This document shows, piece after piece, positions 36,765-45,615 of a DNA stretch of 64,000 nucleotides. Under the pieces are notes generated by a model that saw only the letters and a list, made by a program, of their open reading frames with translations, ran no database searches and was not told where the DNA came from. The first letter of the stretch is position 1. Every line of letters begins with the position of its first letter. The stretch is from contig JAJFKS010000036.1 of the NCBI GenBank assembly GCA_021773115.1, forward strand, positions 62,001 to 126,000. Reading direction: 5' to 3'. Source of the stretch: Woeseiaceae bacterium (lineage in GTDB: Bacteria; Pseudomonadota; Gammaproteobacteria; Steroidobacterales; Woeseiaceae). The position numbers and the translations under genes are program-made.

Positions 36765-37136
36765 TCAGGCATTGCCTCCAACGAGCGTGTCGCCAAAGAC
36801 GCGAAAGGCACCGGCCTCGATACTTTCAAGGTTCTCGGTCGTGTCGGCCCAGGTCAGGACGATGTCCGAAGTACCACCGAGTGCTTCAGCAGGGGCATGT
36901 AGCCGCAAGCTTAAGATGTTTCCGGTGAGCGCCGCTTCCCGAATCAGATCATGACCGCCGAATTGTTGCTCATTGATCTCGATGTAGATGGATTCGCTGA
37001 ATTCTTCGTCGATGGTTCGCATCAGCAACAGGTAGTCAGCGATGTCACCCTCATCTGTTGTCTTCGCAAAGAACAACATTGTGGCATTGTCACGAACATC
37101 GAACGCGACCGTATCGTAATTACGACTCTCAACCAT
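36765..37136 (-). CDS. hypothetical protein, possibly Imm10-like
   Basis: 123 residues with no signal peptide or transmembrane segment. The order FFAKTTDEGDIADYLLLMR...EINEQQFGGHDLIREAALTG...LRLHA resembles immunity family Imm10, but this is a weak call from pattern only. Its start overlaps the upstream acyltransferase by eight bases, so the two are co-expressed. No toxin gene is seen next to it, so an orphan immunity role would be unusual. Confidence 0.45.
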   Translation of the reverse strand: MVESRNYDTVAFDVRDNATMLFFAKTTDEGDIADYLLLMRTIDEEFSESIYIEINEQQFGGHDLIREAALTGNILSLRLHAPAEALGGTSDIVLTWADTTENLESIEAGAFRVFGDTLVGGNA

Positions 37137-38025
37137 GGATTTCCCTCATTTCATTGATTATCGCATCTTTTTCGGACCAGGTTTCGCCCAACCATGCGTG
37201 CAGGCGCCTGCGGAATTCGCGATCATCCTGATAGTTGCCGTGGATCAACCAGTCCTCCAATGGCTTTTCGCGGACTTTGGCGATGACATTGACCGGGTAC
37301 CCGCAACACATATCCCAGAAACTCGTCGCGCCGTCGTGGTAGAGCAACGTGACATCAACGAGCCCGGTGAATAGCTCTCCCATCGACGACAAGGCCATCG
37401 CAAGACCGCCAGCACGCGGCTGCAACAGGTGTTGGTACGGCGATTTTCGGTCAATACGCTTCTTTTCTGAAAAGCGCGTACCCTCGATAAAGTTCAGCAC
37501 CGATGTCGGTGTGTCACGAAATTTCTCGCAGGCACGACGCGTCGTTTCCAGATCCTTGCCTTTCATATGCGGGTTTTTTGCGAGATATGATGGCGAAAAC
37601 CGTTTCATGAACGGCATGTCCAACGCCCACCAGGCAATCCCAAGCAACGGAAACCAAATCAATTGCTGTTTGATAAAGAATTTCAGGAACGGCACACGCC
37701 GATTGAAAACTGCCTGCAAAATAACGATGTCGACCCAAGTCTGGTGGTTTGCGATCACCAGGTACCAGCCGTCACGCCGCAGTTTCTCAAGTCCACGTGA
37801 CTCGACATGCACGTTCCCGGCATGGCGCATAATAAGAGTATTGATACTGATCCAGTTCTCCCCGATCGCCATTAGCCAGCGCGTGATCGCACGGCGTATT
37901 GCAGGTAATGGCAGCACAAGCTTGAATATAGCCAGGACGAAGATCGGCACGAACCAAAAAATGGTATTTACCGTGAGGCCAGCAAAGAAAAGCACGCCTC
38001 GAATATTGCGGATCAGATTTCGCAC
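37129..38025 (-). CDS. 1-acylglycerol-3-phosphate acyltransferase family (YihG-like)
   Basis: 298 residues. An N-terminal hydrophobic segment (about 10-35) is followed by the acyltransferase motifs IANHQTWVDIV (H-x4-D) and NFIEGTRFSEKK, with a proline-linked hydrophobic stretch in the middle. The length and motifs match the YihG/PlsC-like subgroup, which acylates lysophosphatidic acid or related lipids at the inner membrane. The exact acceptor is not certain. It is divergent from the cupin gene. Confidence 0.88.
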   Translation of the reverse strand: MRNLIRNIRGVLFFAGLTVNTIFWFVPIFVLAIFKLVLPLPAIRRAITRWLMAIGENWISINTLIMRHAGNVHVESRGLEKLRRDGWYLVIANHQTWVDIVILQAVFNRRVPFLKFFIKQQLIWFPLLGIAWWALDMPFMKRFSPSYLAKNPHMKGKDLETTRRACEKFRDTPTSVLNFIEGTRFSEKKRIDRKSPYQHLLQPRAGGLAMALSSMGELFTGLVDVTLLYHDGATSFWDMCCGYPVNVIAKVREKPLEDWLIHGNYQDDREFRRRLHAWLGETWSEKDAIINEMREIHG

Positions 38026-38082
38026 GACGGCATTCTAGCCTGATTCAGGCCGCCGGGTAACACGCTTGCTGCGCATCCGCTC

Positions 38083-38427
38083 GTGCAGTACCGTAATCGG
38101 ATGAGCAATCGCATGACACCTGAAAAAGCCCTGCAAGCGGTCCGCGACTCGGACGACGGCTTGTACGGTGTGCTGCTCGAGCACGGCACGATGCAACTCG
38201 GCTACTACCGTCCCATCGGAACGGACGACCAGAAACCGCATACACAGGACGAAATATACGTCGTGCAAAGTGGTCATGGCGTTTTCCTTCGCGGCGACGA
38301 GAAGATTCGGGTTACCTCCGGCGACGCACTGTTCGTTGCCGCGGGTATTGAGCACCGCTTCGTCGACTTCAGCGAGGACTTTGCCGCGTGGGTGGTCTTC
38401 TATGGCCCAGAGGGTGGAGAATCGTGA
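38083..38427 (+). CDS. cupin-domain protein
   Basis: 114 residues forming a single cupin barrel. First motif KPHTQDEIYVVQSGHGVFL (the two metal ligands H and E visible), second motif GDALFVAAGIEHRFVDF (final His). Function and ligand are unknown. ATG 38083 and a second ATG at 38101 are both possible; the second begins nearer the fold. It is divergent from the acyltransferase gene. Confidence 0.75.
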   Translation: MQYRNRMSNRMTPEKALQAVRDSDDGLYGVLLEHGTMQLGYYRPIGTDDQKPHTQDEIYVVQSGHGVFLRGDEKIRVTSGDALFVAAGIEHRFVDFSEDFAAWVVFYGPEGGES

Positions 38428-38468
38428 GCTTACACTCGACGGATCTGCTATCCGGATATCGCTCGCCC

Positions 38469-38502
38469 CGCCGCGCCTGCTAGATACCCGCTCGGCGCGG
38501 CG
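38469..38502 (+). promoter_or_regulatory. GC-rich hairpin in the folD leader
   Basis: CGCCGCGCC (38469-38477) pairs perfectly with GGCGCGGCG (38494-38502) around a 16-base loop. Only two Ts follow, so it is not a standard terminator. It lies 60 bases before the folD ATG and could be a leader structure or a weak end for the cupin transcript. Confidence 0.35.
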
Positions 38503-38561
38503 TTACCATGCCACCGCCGGTTTCACTGGCAAACGATCACTGAAAAGGGAAAACGAGAATA

Positions 38562-39458
38562 ATGACGGCAGCAAAACGTATTGATGGCAAAGCCAAAGCC
38601 GCACAGCTCACGGAATCAATTACCCGGGAGACTGCAACACTCTTGGCTGAACATGGCATCAAGCCCGGACTCGCGGTTGTCATTATCGGTAAAGATCCGG
38701 CGAGCCAGGTCTACGTGCGCAACAAGAGGCGTACGGCCGAGTCCTGCGGCTTTCACTCAGTGCAACACAGCCTGGATGCTGATGCCTTGCAGCCCGATGT
38801 ACTGGCTCTGATTCACCAGCTCAATAGCGACGACGCGATCCACGGCATCCTTGTGCAATTGCCGTTGCCGGAGCACCTTGACGAACAGCTCATTACGCAA
38901 GCCATCAGTCCTTCAAAAGATGTCGATGGCTTTCACTTCATCAATATTGGCAAGCTGACTGCGGGCCTTACGGCGGATGCATTTGTACCGTGCACGCCGG
39001 CTGGCTGCATGCTGATGATTCAGGATGAAATCGGTAACGACCTGTCCGGAAAAAATGCCGTAGTCATTGGTCGCTCCAATATAGTCGGCAAGCCCATGGC
39101 GTCATTGCTGTTACAGGCAAACGCGACGGTAACCGTCGCGCACAGTCGCACCAAAAATCTGCCTGGTGTCGTGGCCGCTGCTGATATTGTTGTCGCCGCC
39201 GTCGGTCGACCGGACATGGTCAAGGCAGACTGGGTTAAACCGGGAGCGGTGGTGATCGATGTCGGCATTAACCGGGTTGAGAAAATGATCGACGGTGAGA
39301 AAAAAATGGGCCTCACCGGCGATGTCGATTTTGACGATGTCGGCACAGTGGCCGGCGCGGTCACACCGGTACCCGGTGGCGTAGGACCGATGACGATCTC
39401 TATGCTAATGGCGAACACGCTTCGGTCGGCGCGTCTCGCAGCCGGACTGGAAGCTTAA
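38562..39458 (+). CDS. folD: methylene-THF dehydrogenase/methenyl-THF cyclohydrolase
   Basis: 298 residues, the standard size. Visible motifs: [16 protein letters not shown] (with the active-site Tyr and Lys), [33 protein letters not shown], the NADP-binding [13 protein letters not shown] and the C-terminal [16 protein letters not shown]. It interconverts one-carbon units on tetrahydrofolate in the cytoplasm. The mtnA gene starts eight bases after its stop. Confidence 0.96.
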   Translation: MTAAKRIDGKAKAAQLTESITRETATLLAEHGIKPGLAVVIIGKDPASQVYVRNKRRTAESCGFHSVQHSLDADALQPDVLALIHQLNSDDAIHGILVQLPLPEHLDEQLITQAISPSKDVDGFHFINIGKLTAGLTADAFVPCTPAGCMLMIQDEIGNDLSGKNAVVIGRSNIVGKPMASLLLQANATVTVAHSRTKNLPGVVAAADIVVAAVGRPDMVKADWVKPGAVVIDVGINRVEKMIDGEKKMGLTGDVDFDDVGTVAGAVTPVPGGVGPMTISMLMANTLRSARLAAGLEA

Positions 39459-39465
39459 GCACCGC

Positions 39466-40572
39466 ATGCTTCCAAAGAATCCCGAAGATTTTCGAACTAT
39501 CTGGCTGAGTCCGGACGATGACGCTGTGGTACAGATTATTGACCAGCGCCTGTTGCCACACGAATACCGTATTCACAATCTCAAGAGCTGGCAGGACGGC
39601 GTCGTTGCGATTGCCGATATGTATGTGCGCGGCGCGCCGCTGATTGGTGCGACTGCGGCATGGAGCCTGTACCTCGCCGCGCTGGCCGCCGACGGCAATC
39701 AATCTGAAATCCGGAGCGCCGCCAAAGCCCTGCTGGAGTCGCGGCCAACCGCCGTCAATCTTCGCTGGGCCGTTGAGCGCGTTTTGAAATGCCTTGATTC
39801 CGCCAGCAACGCCGACGAACTACGACGACTAACGCGACAGGAGGCCGAGAGAATTTGCGACGAAGACGTTGAAATCAGCCGCGGCATTGGCGATCACGGC
39901 TTGACTTTGATTGCAGCGATTGCTGCAAAGAAGAACGACGAACCAGTCAATGTTCTGACCCATTGCAACGCGGGTTCGCTGGCGACAATTAACTGGGGTA
40001 CGGCGACCGCACCGATCTACTTCGCACATCAAAAAGGCATCAAAATTCATGTCTGGGTCGACGAAACCCGACCGCGAAACCAGGGTTCACAACTGACTGC
40101 CTGGGAATTGGCTGCGAACAATGTGCCGCACACGCTGATAGTCGACAACGCGGGCGGCCACCTGATGCAACACGGCATGGTCGATCTCGTCATCACCGGA
40201 ACCGATCGAACGACACGATGCGGCGATGTCGCGAACAAGATCGGCACCTATTTAAAGGCGCTTGCGGCGCATGACAACGCGATACCTTTCTACGTCGCAC
40301 TGCCATCAACGACCATTGACTGGAACAGCCGCGATGGTATTGCCGAAATTCCGATCGAAGAACGTGATCCGGACGAAGTGAGCAACGTTTACGGCATCGC
40401 CAACGGTAAGGCAACGGTTGTTCGTACAACGGCCCCGAATACAGCAGTCAGCAACTATGCGTTTGACGTCACACCGGCGCGTCTTGTGACCGGGCTAATC
40501 ACAGAGCGCGGCATCTGTGACGCAAGTGAAGGTGGTTTGTTGTCACTCTTTCCCGAGATGCAGACAGCGTGA
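39466..40572 (+). CDS. mtnA: S-methyl-5-thioribose-1-phosphate isomerase
   Basis: 368 residues. The family motifs are RGAPLIGATAAWSL, the Cys-containing THCNAGSLATINWGTA, VWVDETRPRNQGSQLTAWEL and the Asp in VITGTDRTTRCGDVANKIGT. It converts methylthioribose-1-phosphate to methylthioribulose-1-phosphate in methionine salvage or the DHAP shunt. Its stop overlaps the GTG of the class II aldolase gene by three bases (GTGA), so the two work on one path. Confidence 0.94.
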   Translation: MLPKNPEDFRTIWLSPDDDAVVQIIDQRLLPHEYRIHNLKSWQDGVVAIADMYVRGAPLIGATAAWSLYLAALAADGNQSEIRSAAKALLESRPTAVNLRWAVERVLKCLDSASNADELRRLTRQEAERICDEDVEISRGIGDHGLTLIAAIAAKKNDEPVNVLTHCNAGSLATINWGTATAPIYFAHQKGIKIHVWVDETRPRNQGSQLTAWELAANNVPHTLIVDNAGGHLMQHGMVDLVITGTDRTTRCGDVANKIGTYLKALAAHDNAIPFYVALPSTTIDWNSRDGIAEIPIEERDPDEVSNVYGIANGKATVVRTTAPNTAVSNYAFDVTPARLVTGLITERGICDASEGGLLSLFPEMQTA

Positions 40573-41171
40573 CGATTGATGAAGGCTACATCAAGTATCA
40601 AAGCCACTGGTCTGCCGGCCCGGCACCGAGCATTGAAGCCGCACGACATCTGGATGATTCGCGACAATTGTTATTTGCCGCGGGTCTGATCGGGCATTAC
40701 GCAGAATTGAATATCGGCTTCGGAAATATCAGTATTCGCTTCGGCGCGCCCGGGCAATTTTTGATGACCGGAACGCAAACTGGTCACATCGAAAACACCA
40801 CGGAACAACACTACTCCCTGGTCACCGACTACGACATCGCTCGCAACGAAGTCAGCTGTGCTGGACCAGTGCAGGCATCATCGGAAGCGATGACTCATGC
40901 AGCAATCTACGAACTGGATGCGAAAATCGGCGCTGTTGTGCATGTGCACAGTAAAGCACTTTGGGGTCAGTATCTGAACAAACTGCCCACGACAAGTAGC
41001 CATATTGGCTACGGTACTCCAGAGATGGCGCTTGAGTTTCAACGGCTCTACGAAGAAACGGCGTTCAGAACAGAAGGTATTGCAGTAATGGGAGGTCATG
41101 ACGAGGGTCTGATCAGCATAGGGGAATCCTTGCAACAAGCGACTGCAAAAATATTGTCTCTGGCGGCTTAG
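40569..41171 (+). CDS. class II aldolase/adducin family protein (MtnB- or Ald2-like)
   Basis: 200 residues from a GTG start. It has GNISIRF in the first half, the zinc pair VVHVHSKALW and a third His in AVMGGHDEGLIS, as in the fuculose-phosphate aldolase fold. It follows mtnA with an overlapping stop and start, so the likely substrate is methylthioribulose-1-phosphate, either dehydrated (MtnB) or cleaved (Ald2 of the DHAP shunt). I cannot separate the two from sequence. Confidence 0.8.
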   Translation: MTIDEGYIKYQSHWSAGPAPSIEAARHLDDSRQLLFAAGLIGHYAELNIGFGNISIRFGAPGQFLMTGTQTGHIENTTEQHYSLVTDYDIARNEVSCAGPVQASSEAMTHAAIYELDAKIGAVVHVHSKALWGQYLNKLPTTSSHIGYGTPEMALEFQRLYEETAFRTEGIAVMGGHDEGLISIGESLQQATAKILSLAA

Positions 41172-41209
41172 AAATTACGATCTCAAGCCGTGCTTCGTCA
41201 CTTTTCGCC

Positions 41210-41258
41210 GTCGAGAATCCGGGTTGGGTGCGTTGTCAGGTATAGTTTAATTCTCGAC
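41210..41258. promoter_or_regulatory. 9-base inverted repeat around a TATAGT box
   Basis: GTCGAGAAT (41210-41218) and ATTCTCGAC (41250-41258) are perfect inverted arms 31 bases apart, with TATAGT (41241-41246) just inside the right arm. They lie before the GT-C/TPR gene. The arrangement suits an operator or a leader hairpin. Confidence 0.4.
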
Positions 41259-41286
41259 TCGGTCATCACACACACGCTGGGGTCCC

Positions 41287-43209
41287 TTGCAGAACCTGCC
41301 GAACGTATCGATACACAAGCACCGTCACCTTGTCGGGATAGCCACCGGGCTTTTTGGTGCCCTTGTATTGACGGCATTGTGCTACTCGCCGTCATTAAGT
41401 GGACCATTCCTGTTTGATGATATTCCCAACCTGGAGATTCTGGGTGAAAGAGGTGGTCTGATCTCGGCCGAGCAGTATTTGGAATTTATCGCGACTCCGC
41501 GGTCCGGTCCAATAGGGCGCCCGCTCAGTCTCGCAAGCTTTGCTTTGAATGCTAAAACCTGGCCGACGGATCCGCGTCCGTTTCGGATTACCAACCTGGT
41601 CATTCACCTCGTCAACGGTTTGTTATTGTTCCTACTCGCCCGATCCATTTTCGCGACAGCTTATCCCCAAGAGTCAGCGGACAAACTCGCCCTGTTTTGT
41701 GCGGTTCTTTGGCTACTGCATCCGTTGCTGGTCTCAACCACAGCCTACATCATTCAGCGGATGACGCAGCTTTGCGCTTTGTTCACGCTTGCGGGGCTCC
41801 TTTGTTATATGCGGGGCCGCAATTGCTTTCAGGTAAACCCAACCCGGGGCTGGTTGTGGATTGTTGCCGGCATGGGTGGATTCGGTTTGCTTGCATTGCT
41901 GAGCAAGGAAACCGGCATTCTGTTGCCGCTCTATGCGCTGGTCATCGAGCTGACGGTTTATGCTTCGACTAAATTTCACAGCCATAACCGGCGTGTGCTG
42001 CTGGCGATACTGTGTGCGCCGCTGATCGCCCTTGTCACGTACATGATCGTCAATTGGGGCGATACTCTCGCGCGCTTTGAATATCGCTCATTCACTTTGG
42101 TGGAGCGCCTGTTGACGCAGGCCATCGTTGTCGTCGACTACTTGCGGCAGATAATTCTGCCGGAGCTTTCTGGTCTCGGCGTCATTCATGATGATTACGC
42201 GGTGTCGACGGGATTGTTGAGCCCCCCTGTCACGCTGCTTTGTCTGCTGATCATCGTGTCATTGATTAGCTTTTCGATGGTGGTACGCAAGAGATTGCCT
42301 CTTATAAGTCTCGGTATTCTCTGGTTTTTTGCCGGCCATAGTCTGGAGGCAGGGCCTTTGTCGCTGGAGCTCTATTTCGAGCATCGCAATTATTTGCCAC
42401 TATTGGGGCCACTGATTGTCGCCGCATCTTTGCTGCAATCTGCGAGTCGAAAAATTAGGCGCCTTCTTCCATTCGTCGCCACATTATTTATCGTTATGGA
42501 AAGCTTTCTGACGTGGCAAAGTGCCGCAGTGTGGGGGAATGAAGAACGATATATTCGCACTATGCTAATCGAGCATCCCAACTCACTTCGCGCGCAGCAA
42601 CATCGTGCGAATGAGCTCATTCTATCGCGCCAGTATCGTGACGCTCTCGCGATACAGGAGCGTCTGGCCGTGCTGTTTCCAGAGCACACGTCGACACGAC
42701 TGAGTATGCTCAATCTTCGTTGCGTTCTTAAAACTTTGACGGCGCAGGAAATCGACGAAACTGGACACTTCCTTGAAACCAGCAATCACGACCTTCAAAT
42801 CGCCGCATACCTGTCGGTGCTTACGAACAACGCGGATGCCAGGACCTGCCCTGCCTTTAACTTCGAGGAGCTGCACAGCCTGTTCGACAGTCTATTACGC
42901 AACGCGAAAATTACGTCGAATAATATAGCGTCAGGCGCTGTGCTCTATAACAAGGGTATGGCCTACAAGCGGTCGGGTGACCTTCGGTCGGCGTTGCAGC
43001 AACTCGACCTGTCGTACTCGGCAAATCCTGAAATCGACATTCCAATCCAACAGACGGTTTGGCTGCTGGAGGCAGGCAGACCCGAAGAAGCAGAACAGTA
43101 TTTGTCGCGGGCGCGCCAACACGGCCGCAACCACATCATTCGTCAAAGTTTTCGGGATTCGGACATCGGTTTTCTTCAACAAGAAATCGATCAGAGCCTA
43201 TCTGACTAA
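41287..43209 (+). CDS. GT-C membrane glycosyltransferase-like protein with TPR tail (TMTC-like)
   Basis: 640 residues, TTG start at 41287. About nine to eleven transmembrane segments cover residues 18-410. The acidic FLFDDIPN loop after the first helix is a GT-C mark, as in O-mannosyltransferase-like (TMTC/PMT-type) proteins. The C-terminal 220 residues form tetratricopeptide-like helices (YRDALAIQERLAVLFPEH; YNKGMAYKRSGDLRSALQQL). It probably transfers a sugar from a lipid donor in the periplasm, but the acceptor is unknown. Confidence 0.7.
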   Translation: MQNLPNVSIHKHRHLVGIATGLFGALVLTALCYSPSLSGPFLFDDIPNLEILGERGGLISAEQYLEFIATPRSGPIGRPLSLASFALNAKTWPTDPRPFRITNLVIHLVNGLLLFLLARSIFATAYPQESADKLALFCAVLWLLHPLLVSTTAYIIQRMTQLCALFTLAGLLCYMRGRNCFQVNPTRGWLWIVAGMGGFGLLALLSKETGILLPLYALVIELTVYASTKFHSHNRRVLLAILCAPLIALVTYMIVNWGDTLARFEYRSFTLVERLLTQAIVVVDYLRQIILPELSGLGVIHDDYAVSTGLLSPPVTLLCLLIIVSLISFSMVVRKRLPLISLGILWFFAGHSLEAGPLSLELYFEHRNYLPLLGPLIVAASLLQSASRKIRRLLPFVATLFIVMESFLTWQSAAVWGNEERYIRTMLIEHPNSLRAQQHRANELILSRQYRDALAIQERLAVLFPEHTSTRLSMLNLRCVLKTLTAQEIDETGHFLETSNHDLQIAAYLSVLTNNADARTCPAFNFEELHSLFDSLLRNAKITSNNIASGAVLYNKGMAYKRSGDLRSALQQLDLSYSANPEIDIPIQQTVWLLEAGRPEEAEQYLSRARQHGRNHIIRQSFRDSDIGFLQQEIDQSLSD

Positions 43210-43330
43210 TCGGCGACAGCCGCTTGTGATTATTGCACCTCCCTGAGTCGCACCGTACGCTGGATTCCAGCAAGTCTGTCCCAATAGTCGAGGAACAACC
43301 ATGACGTATCGAACGTCCCGAATAACAGCT

Positions 43331-43702
43331 TTAGTCTTTTTCGACGGGCTGCAGTGAAAACACGAAAGTCCGACAGGACTTTATTGACTGCAAATCCTTG
43401 GCGTCGCTCAACGGCCGATAGGTTGATGCCTTCACGGCCCGAATCGACACTCGTTCAAAAATCCGATGAGTACTTCGTCGCACCGCAACTCGTCGCGTGT
43501 GGCCTTTTCGATCCACATCGAAACAAACCTGAACCTCGCCCTCAATTCGATCACGTCTCGCTTTCTCGGGATACAACGGCACGATCGTATGCGACGGTAT
43601 TCGACCAGAGTCGTTATCGATAATCCGTGCTCGTCGTTGTTCGGTTTCAGCAGCGAGGACCGGCAGCGCCAGGAATAGCGTGAGTAGAGTCAAGATGCGC
43701 AC
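43331..43702 (-). CDS. TonB C-terminal-like energy transducer family protein
   Basis: 123 residues with a signal peptide (to about AAE). The rest resembles the TonB C-terminal domain: IVPLYPEKARRDRIEGEVQVCFDVDRKG, then VRRSTHRIFERVSIRAVKASTYRPL. It lacks the TonB transmembrane anchor and proline-rich linker, so it is a small periplasmic relative, not a classical TonB. It abuts the TPR gene by one base at 43702. Confidence 0.72.
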   Translation of the reverse strand: MRILTLLTLFLALPVLAAETEQRRARIIDNDSGRIPSHTIVPLYPEKARRDRIEGEVQVCFDVDRKGHTRRVAVRRSTHRIFERVSIRAVKASTYRPLSDAKDLQSIKSCRTFVFSLQPVEKD

Positions 43703-44229
43703 TAGTCCTCGTCCTCAACTTTCGGTGTCTTGCCGTCGCGGCGTTCGTCGATCGTGATCTGCTCGCGAACCGGCTCAACCTCATCGAGGTACATTCCTTT
43801 CACCTCTTTGAGGTTTTCCGAATGGGGGTTCAGTCGCTGCCCTTTCCTGATGTCTGCGTCGGAGTCCTCGAAGCGCTCCATGCGCAGAAAGACAATGGCG
43901 CGATTGTTGTAGGTGCGCCAGTGATTCGGCTCACGCTCGATGACCCAGTTGCAATGTTCCAGAGCGGTTTCGTATTGAGATACCAGCAGGAAACCCGCAC
44001 AGAGATTGGCATGTCCGATCAATTCTTCACGGCGATTCGCGGCAGTTTTGAGACCCTGCAGCGTCAGCCGCACGCCTTCTTCGCCGTCGCCCGCCAAAAG
44101 CGCCTGAGCACCGTCGTACAGGTAGATATTACTCGGCCCCAAAACCGTCTTGCTGTCTGCGTCTTTGTCGGCGAGGGCTACAGCCCATGCCAGCGACGCG
44201 ATCGCAAGCAAGGCCATTTGCCGAATCAC
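43702..44229 (-). CDS. periplasmic TPR protein
   Basis: 175 residues with a signal peptide (to about VALAD). The middle consists of tetratricopeptide-type helices (ETALEHCNWVIEREPNHWRTYNNRAIVFLRMERFEDSDADI). It ends in a charged tail. Function is unknown. It overlaps the TonB-like gene by one base and follows the hydrolase gene after three bases, so they form one operon. Confidence 0.72.
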   Translation of the reverse strand: MIRQMALLAIASLAWAVALADKDADSKTVLGPSNIYLYDGAQALLAGDGEEGVRLTLQGLKTAANRREELIGHANLCAGFLLVSQYETALEHCNWVIEREPNHWRTYNNRAIVFLRMERFEDSDADIRKGQRLNPHSENLKEVKGMYLDEVEPVREQITIDERRDGKTPKVEDED

Positions 44230-44232
44230 GAG

Positions 44233-45123
44233 TTAGTCCCCGAGTTCCAGGTGCCTGGCGAAGAATGCCGTTGTGCGTTGCCAGGACAATTTAGCCGCAG
44301 CCTCGACATAGCGAGGTGTCGTATCGTTGTGGAAGCCGTGTCCGGCATCCGGATAGGTAAATTCTTCGAAACTCGCACCCGCGGCTTGCAGCGCTTTTTC
44401 GAATTCGGGCCAGCTCGCGTTGATGCTCTCATCCGTTGCGCCGTGATGAAACATCAGCGCTTGCTTGATGTCCTTCGCCTCGGCGGGGTCCGGGTGCGAG
44501 CCATAGTAAGAGACAGCCGCCGACAACGACGGCATGCGGAGCGCGAGCCGCGCAGAGACGCCGCCGCCATAGCAAAAACCAACGGAGCCCACCTTGCCTG
44601 TACTGTCAGGATGGTTTTGCAGAAAGCTGGTGGCCGCCACGAAATCCGCAAACATTTCGTCGCTATCACGTTTTCTCTGCATCGCCCGGCCTTCATCATC
44701 ATTACCCGGGTAGCCACCCAACGGTGTCAGCGCATCCGGTGCGAATGCGATGAACCCCGCGACGGCCAGGCGTCGCGCCACATCTTCGATATAGGGATTC
44801 AAGCCACGATTCTCGTGAATGACGAGGACAGTGGGCAGTTTGTGCTGATGCACGGCTGGCCGGGCGTAATAGCCCTGCATCACTTTGGCGCCAGCCGGCG
44901 ACGCGTATTTTTTATAGCTTGTTGTGATCGACGAATCATCGGGGTCGACTTGCCGGGCGCGAGCGTAATCCGGGCTGAGGCTAGCAAGAATGGCTGTAGC
45001 CGTCGCGACCGAGGCCGTGATCTTCGCGGTACCATCGAGAAACTGCCGGCGGCTGATTTTGCCATGCACGTAGCCATCGAACAGCTTCAACACACGTTGA
45101 TCGTATTTCTGCTTACTGACCAC
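44233..45123 (-). CDS. Tat-exported dienelactone hydrolase family protein
   Basis: About 296 residues from the GTG at 45123, preferred over an ATG at 45189 that lies inside the CBS gene. A Tat motif (ISRRQFLDGTAKITASVA) precedes the hydrolase domain, so export in folded form is expected. The Cys nucleophile lies in GSVGFCYGGGVSA, the acid in HHGATDESI and the His in YPDAGHGFHND. The substrate is unknown. A related lipoprotein is encoded at 27521-28414. Confidence 0.85.
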   Translation of the reverse strand: MVSKQKYDQRVLKLFDGYVHGKISRRQFLDGTAKITASVATATAILASLSPDYARARQVDPDDSSITTSYKKYASPAGAKVMQGYYARPAVHQHKLPTVLVIHENRGLNPYIEDVARRLAVAGFIAFAPDALTPLGGYPGNDDEGRAMQRKRDSDEMFADFVAATSFLQNHPDSTGKVGSVGFCYGGGVSARLALRMPSLSAAVSYYGSHPDPAEAKDIKQALMFHHGATDESINASWPEFEKALQAAGASFEEFTYPDAGHGFHNDTTPRYVEAAAKLSWQRTTAFFARHLELGD

Positions 45124-45544
45124 TGATGTATTGCTCGAGGTGCTGAATCTCTTCCTGCTGATCGGAAATAATTGCCTGCACCAGGTCACCGATGGAAATC
45201 AGTCCGACGACATTGCCACCCTCGACGACCGGTAGATGACGGATCTTTTTTTCGGTCATTGTCGTCATGCACTGGTTGACGGTCTCTGTCGGGGTCGTCG
45301 TCATGACGTTTGTCGACATGATCTCGCCGACCTCCGTGGACCGGGACGAGCGGCCCTTTACAATAACTTTGCGCGCATAGTCGCGCTCGGTCATGATTCC
45401 CTTGAGCTCATCGCCATCCATCACCAGTAGCGATCCGATGGACTTCTCGGCCATCGTCGTTATGGCGTCGAGAACAGAGGTCTCGGCCGTGATGGAAAAA
45501 ATCCCGCGGCCTTTCCTATCGAGTAGATGCTGCACCAATTTCAT
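45113..45544 (-). CDS. tandem CBS-domain protein
   Basis: 143 residues with two CBS domains: IFSITAETSVLDAITTMAEKSIG and VMTTTPTETVNQCMTTMTEKKI, each with the typical LxGIMTERD and VVGLISIGD turns. Such proteins bind adenosine nucleotides and act as regulators. The partner is unknown. The 3' end overlaps the Tat-exported hydrolase start, so they are probably co-transcribed. Confidence 0.88.
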   Translation of the reverse strand: MKLVQHLLDRKGRGIFSITAETSVLDAITTMAEKSIGSLLVMDGDELKGIMTERDYARKVIVKGRSSRSTEVGEIMSTNVMTTTPTETVNQCMTTMTEKKIRHLPVVEGGNVVGLISIGDLVQAIISDQQEEIQHLEQYISGQ

Positions 45545-45615
45545 ACCGCCTCCCGTTTTGTGCGCCCCCTGGGTGGGCCGCTCTTATAGGGTGATATTAG
45601 CGCATTTGAAGCGGC

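Noticed and set aside
43240..43330. Short frame starting at 43301
   Set aside because: Very short, no ribosome site and no conserved features.
43822..45126. 434-residue open frame on the plus strand
   Set aside because: It lies opposite two well-supported minus-strand genes (TPR and Tat-exported hydrolase) and has no domain I recognise; it looks like an open antisense frame in GC-rich coding DNA.
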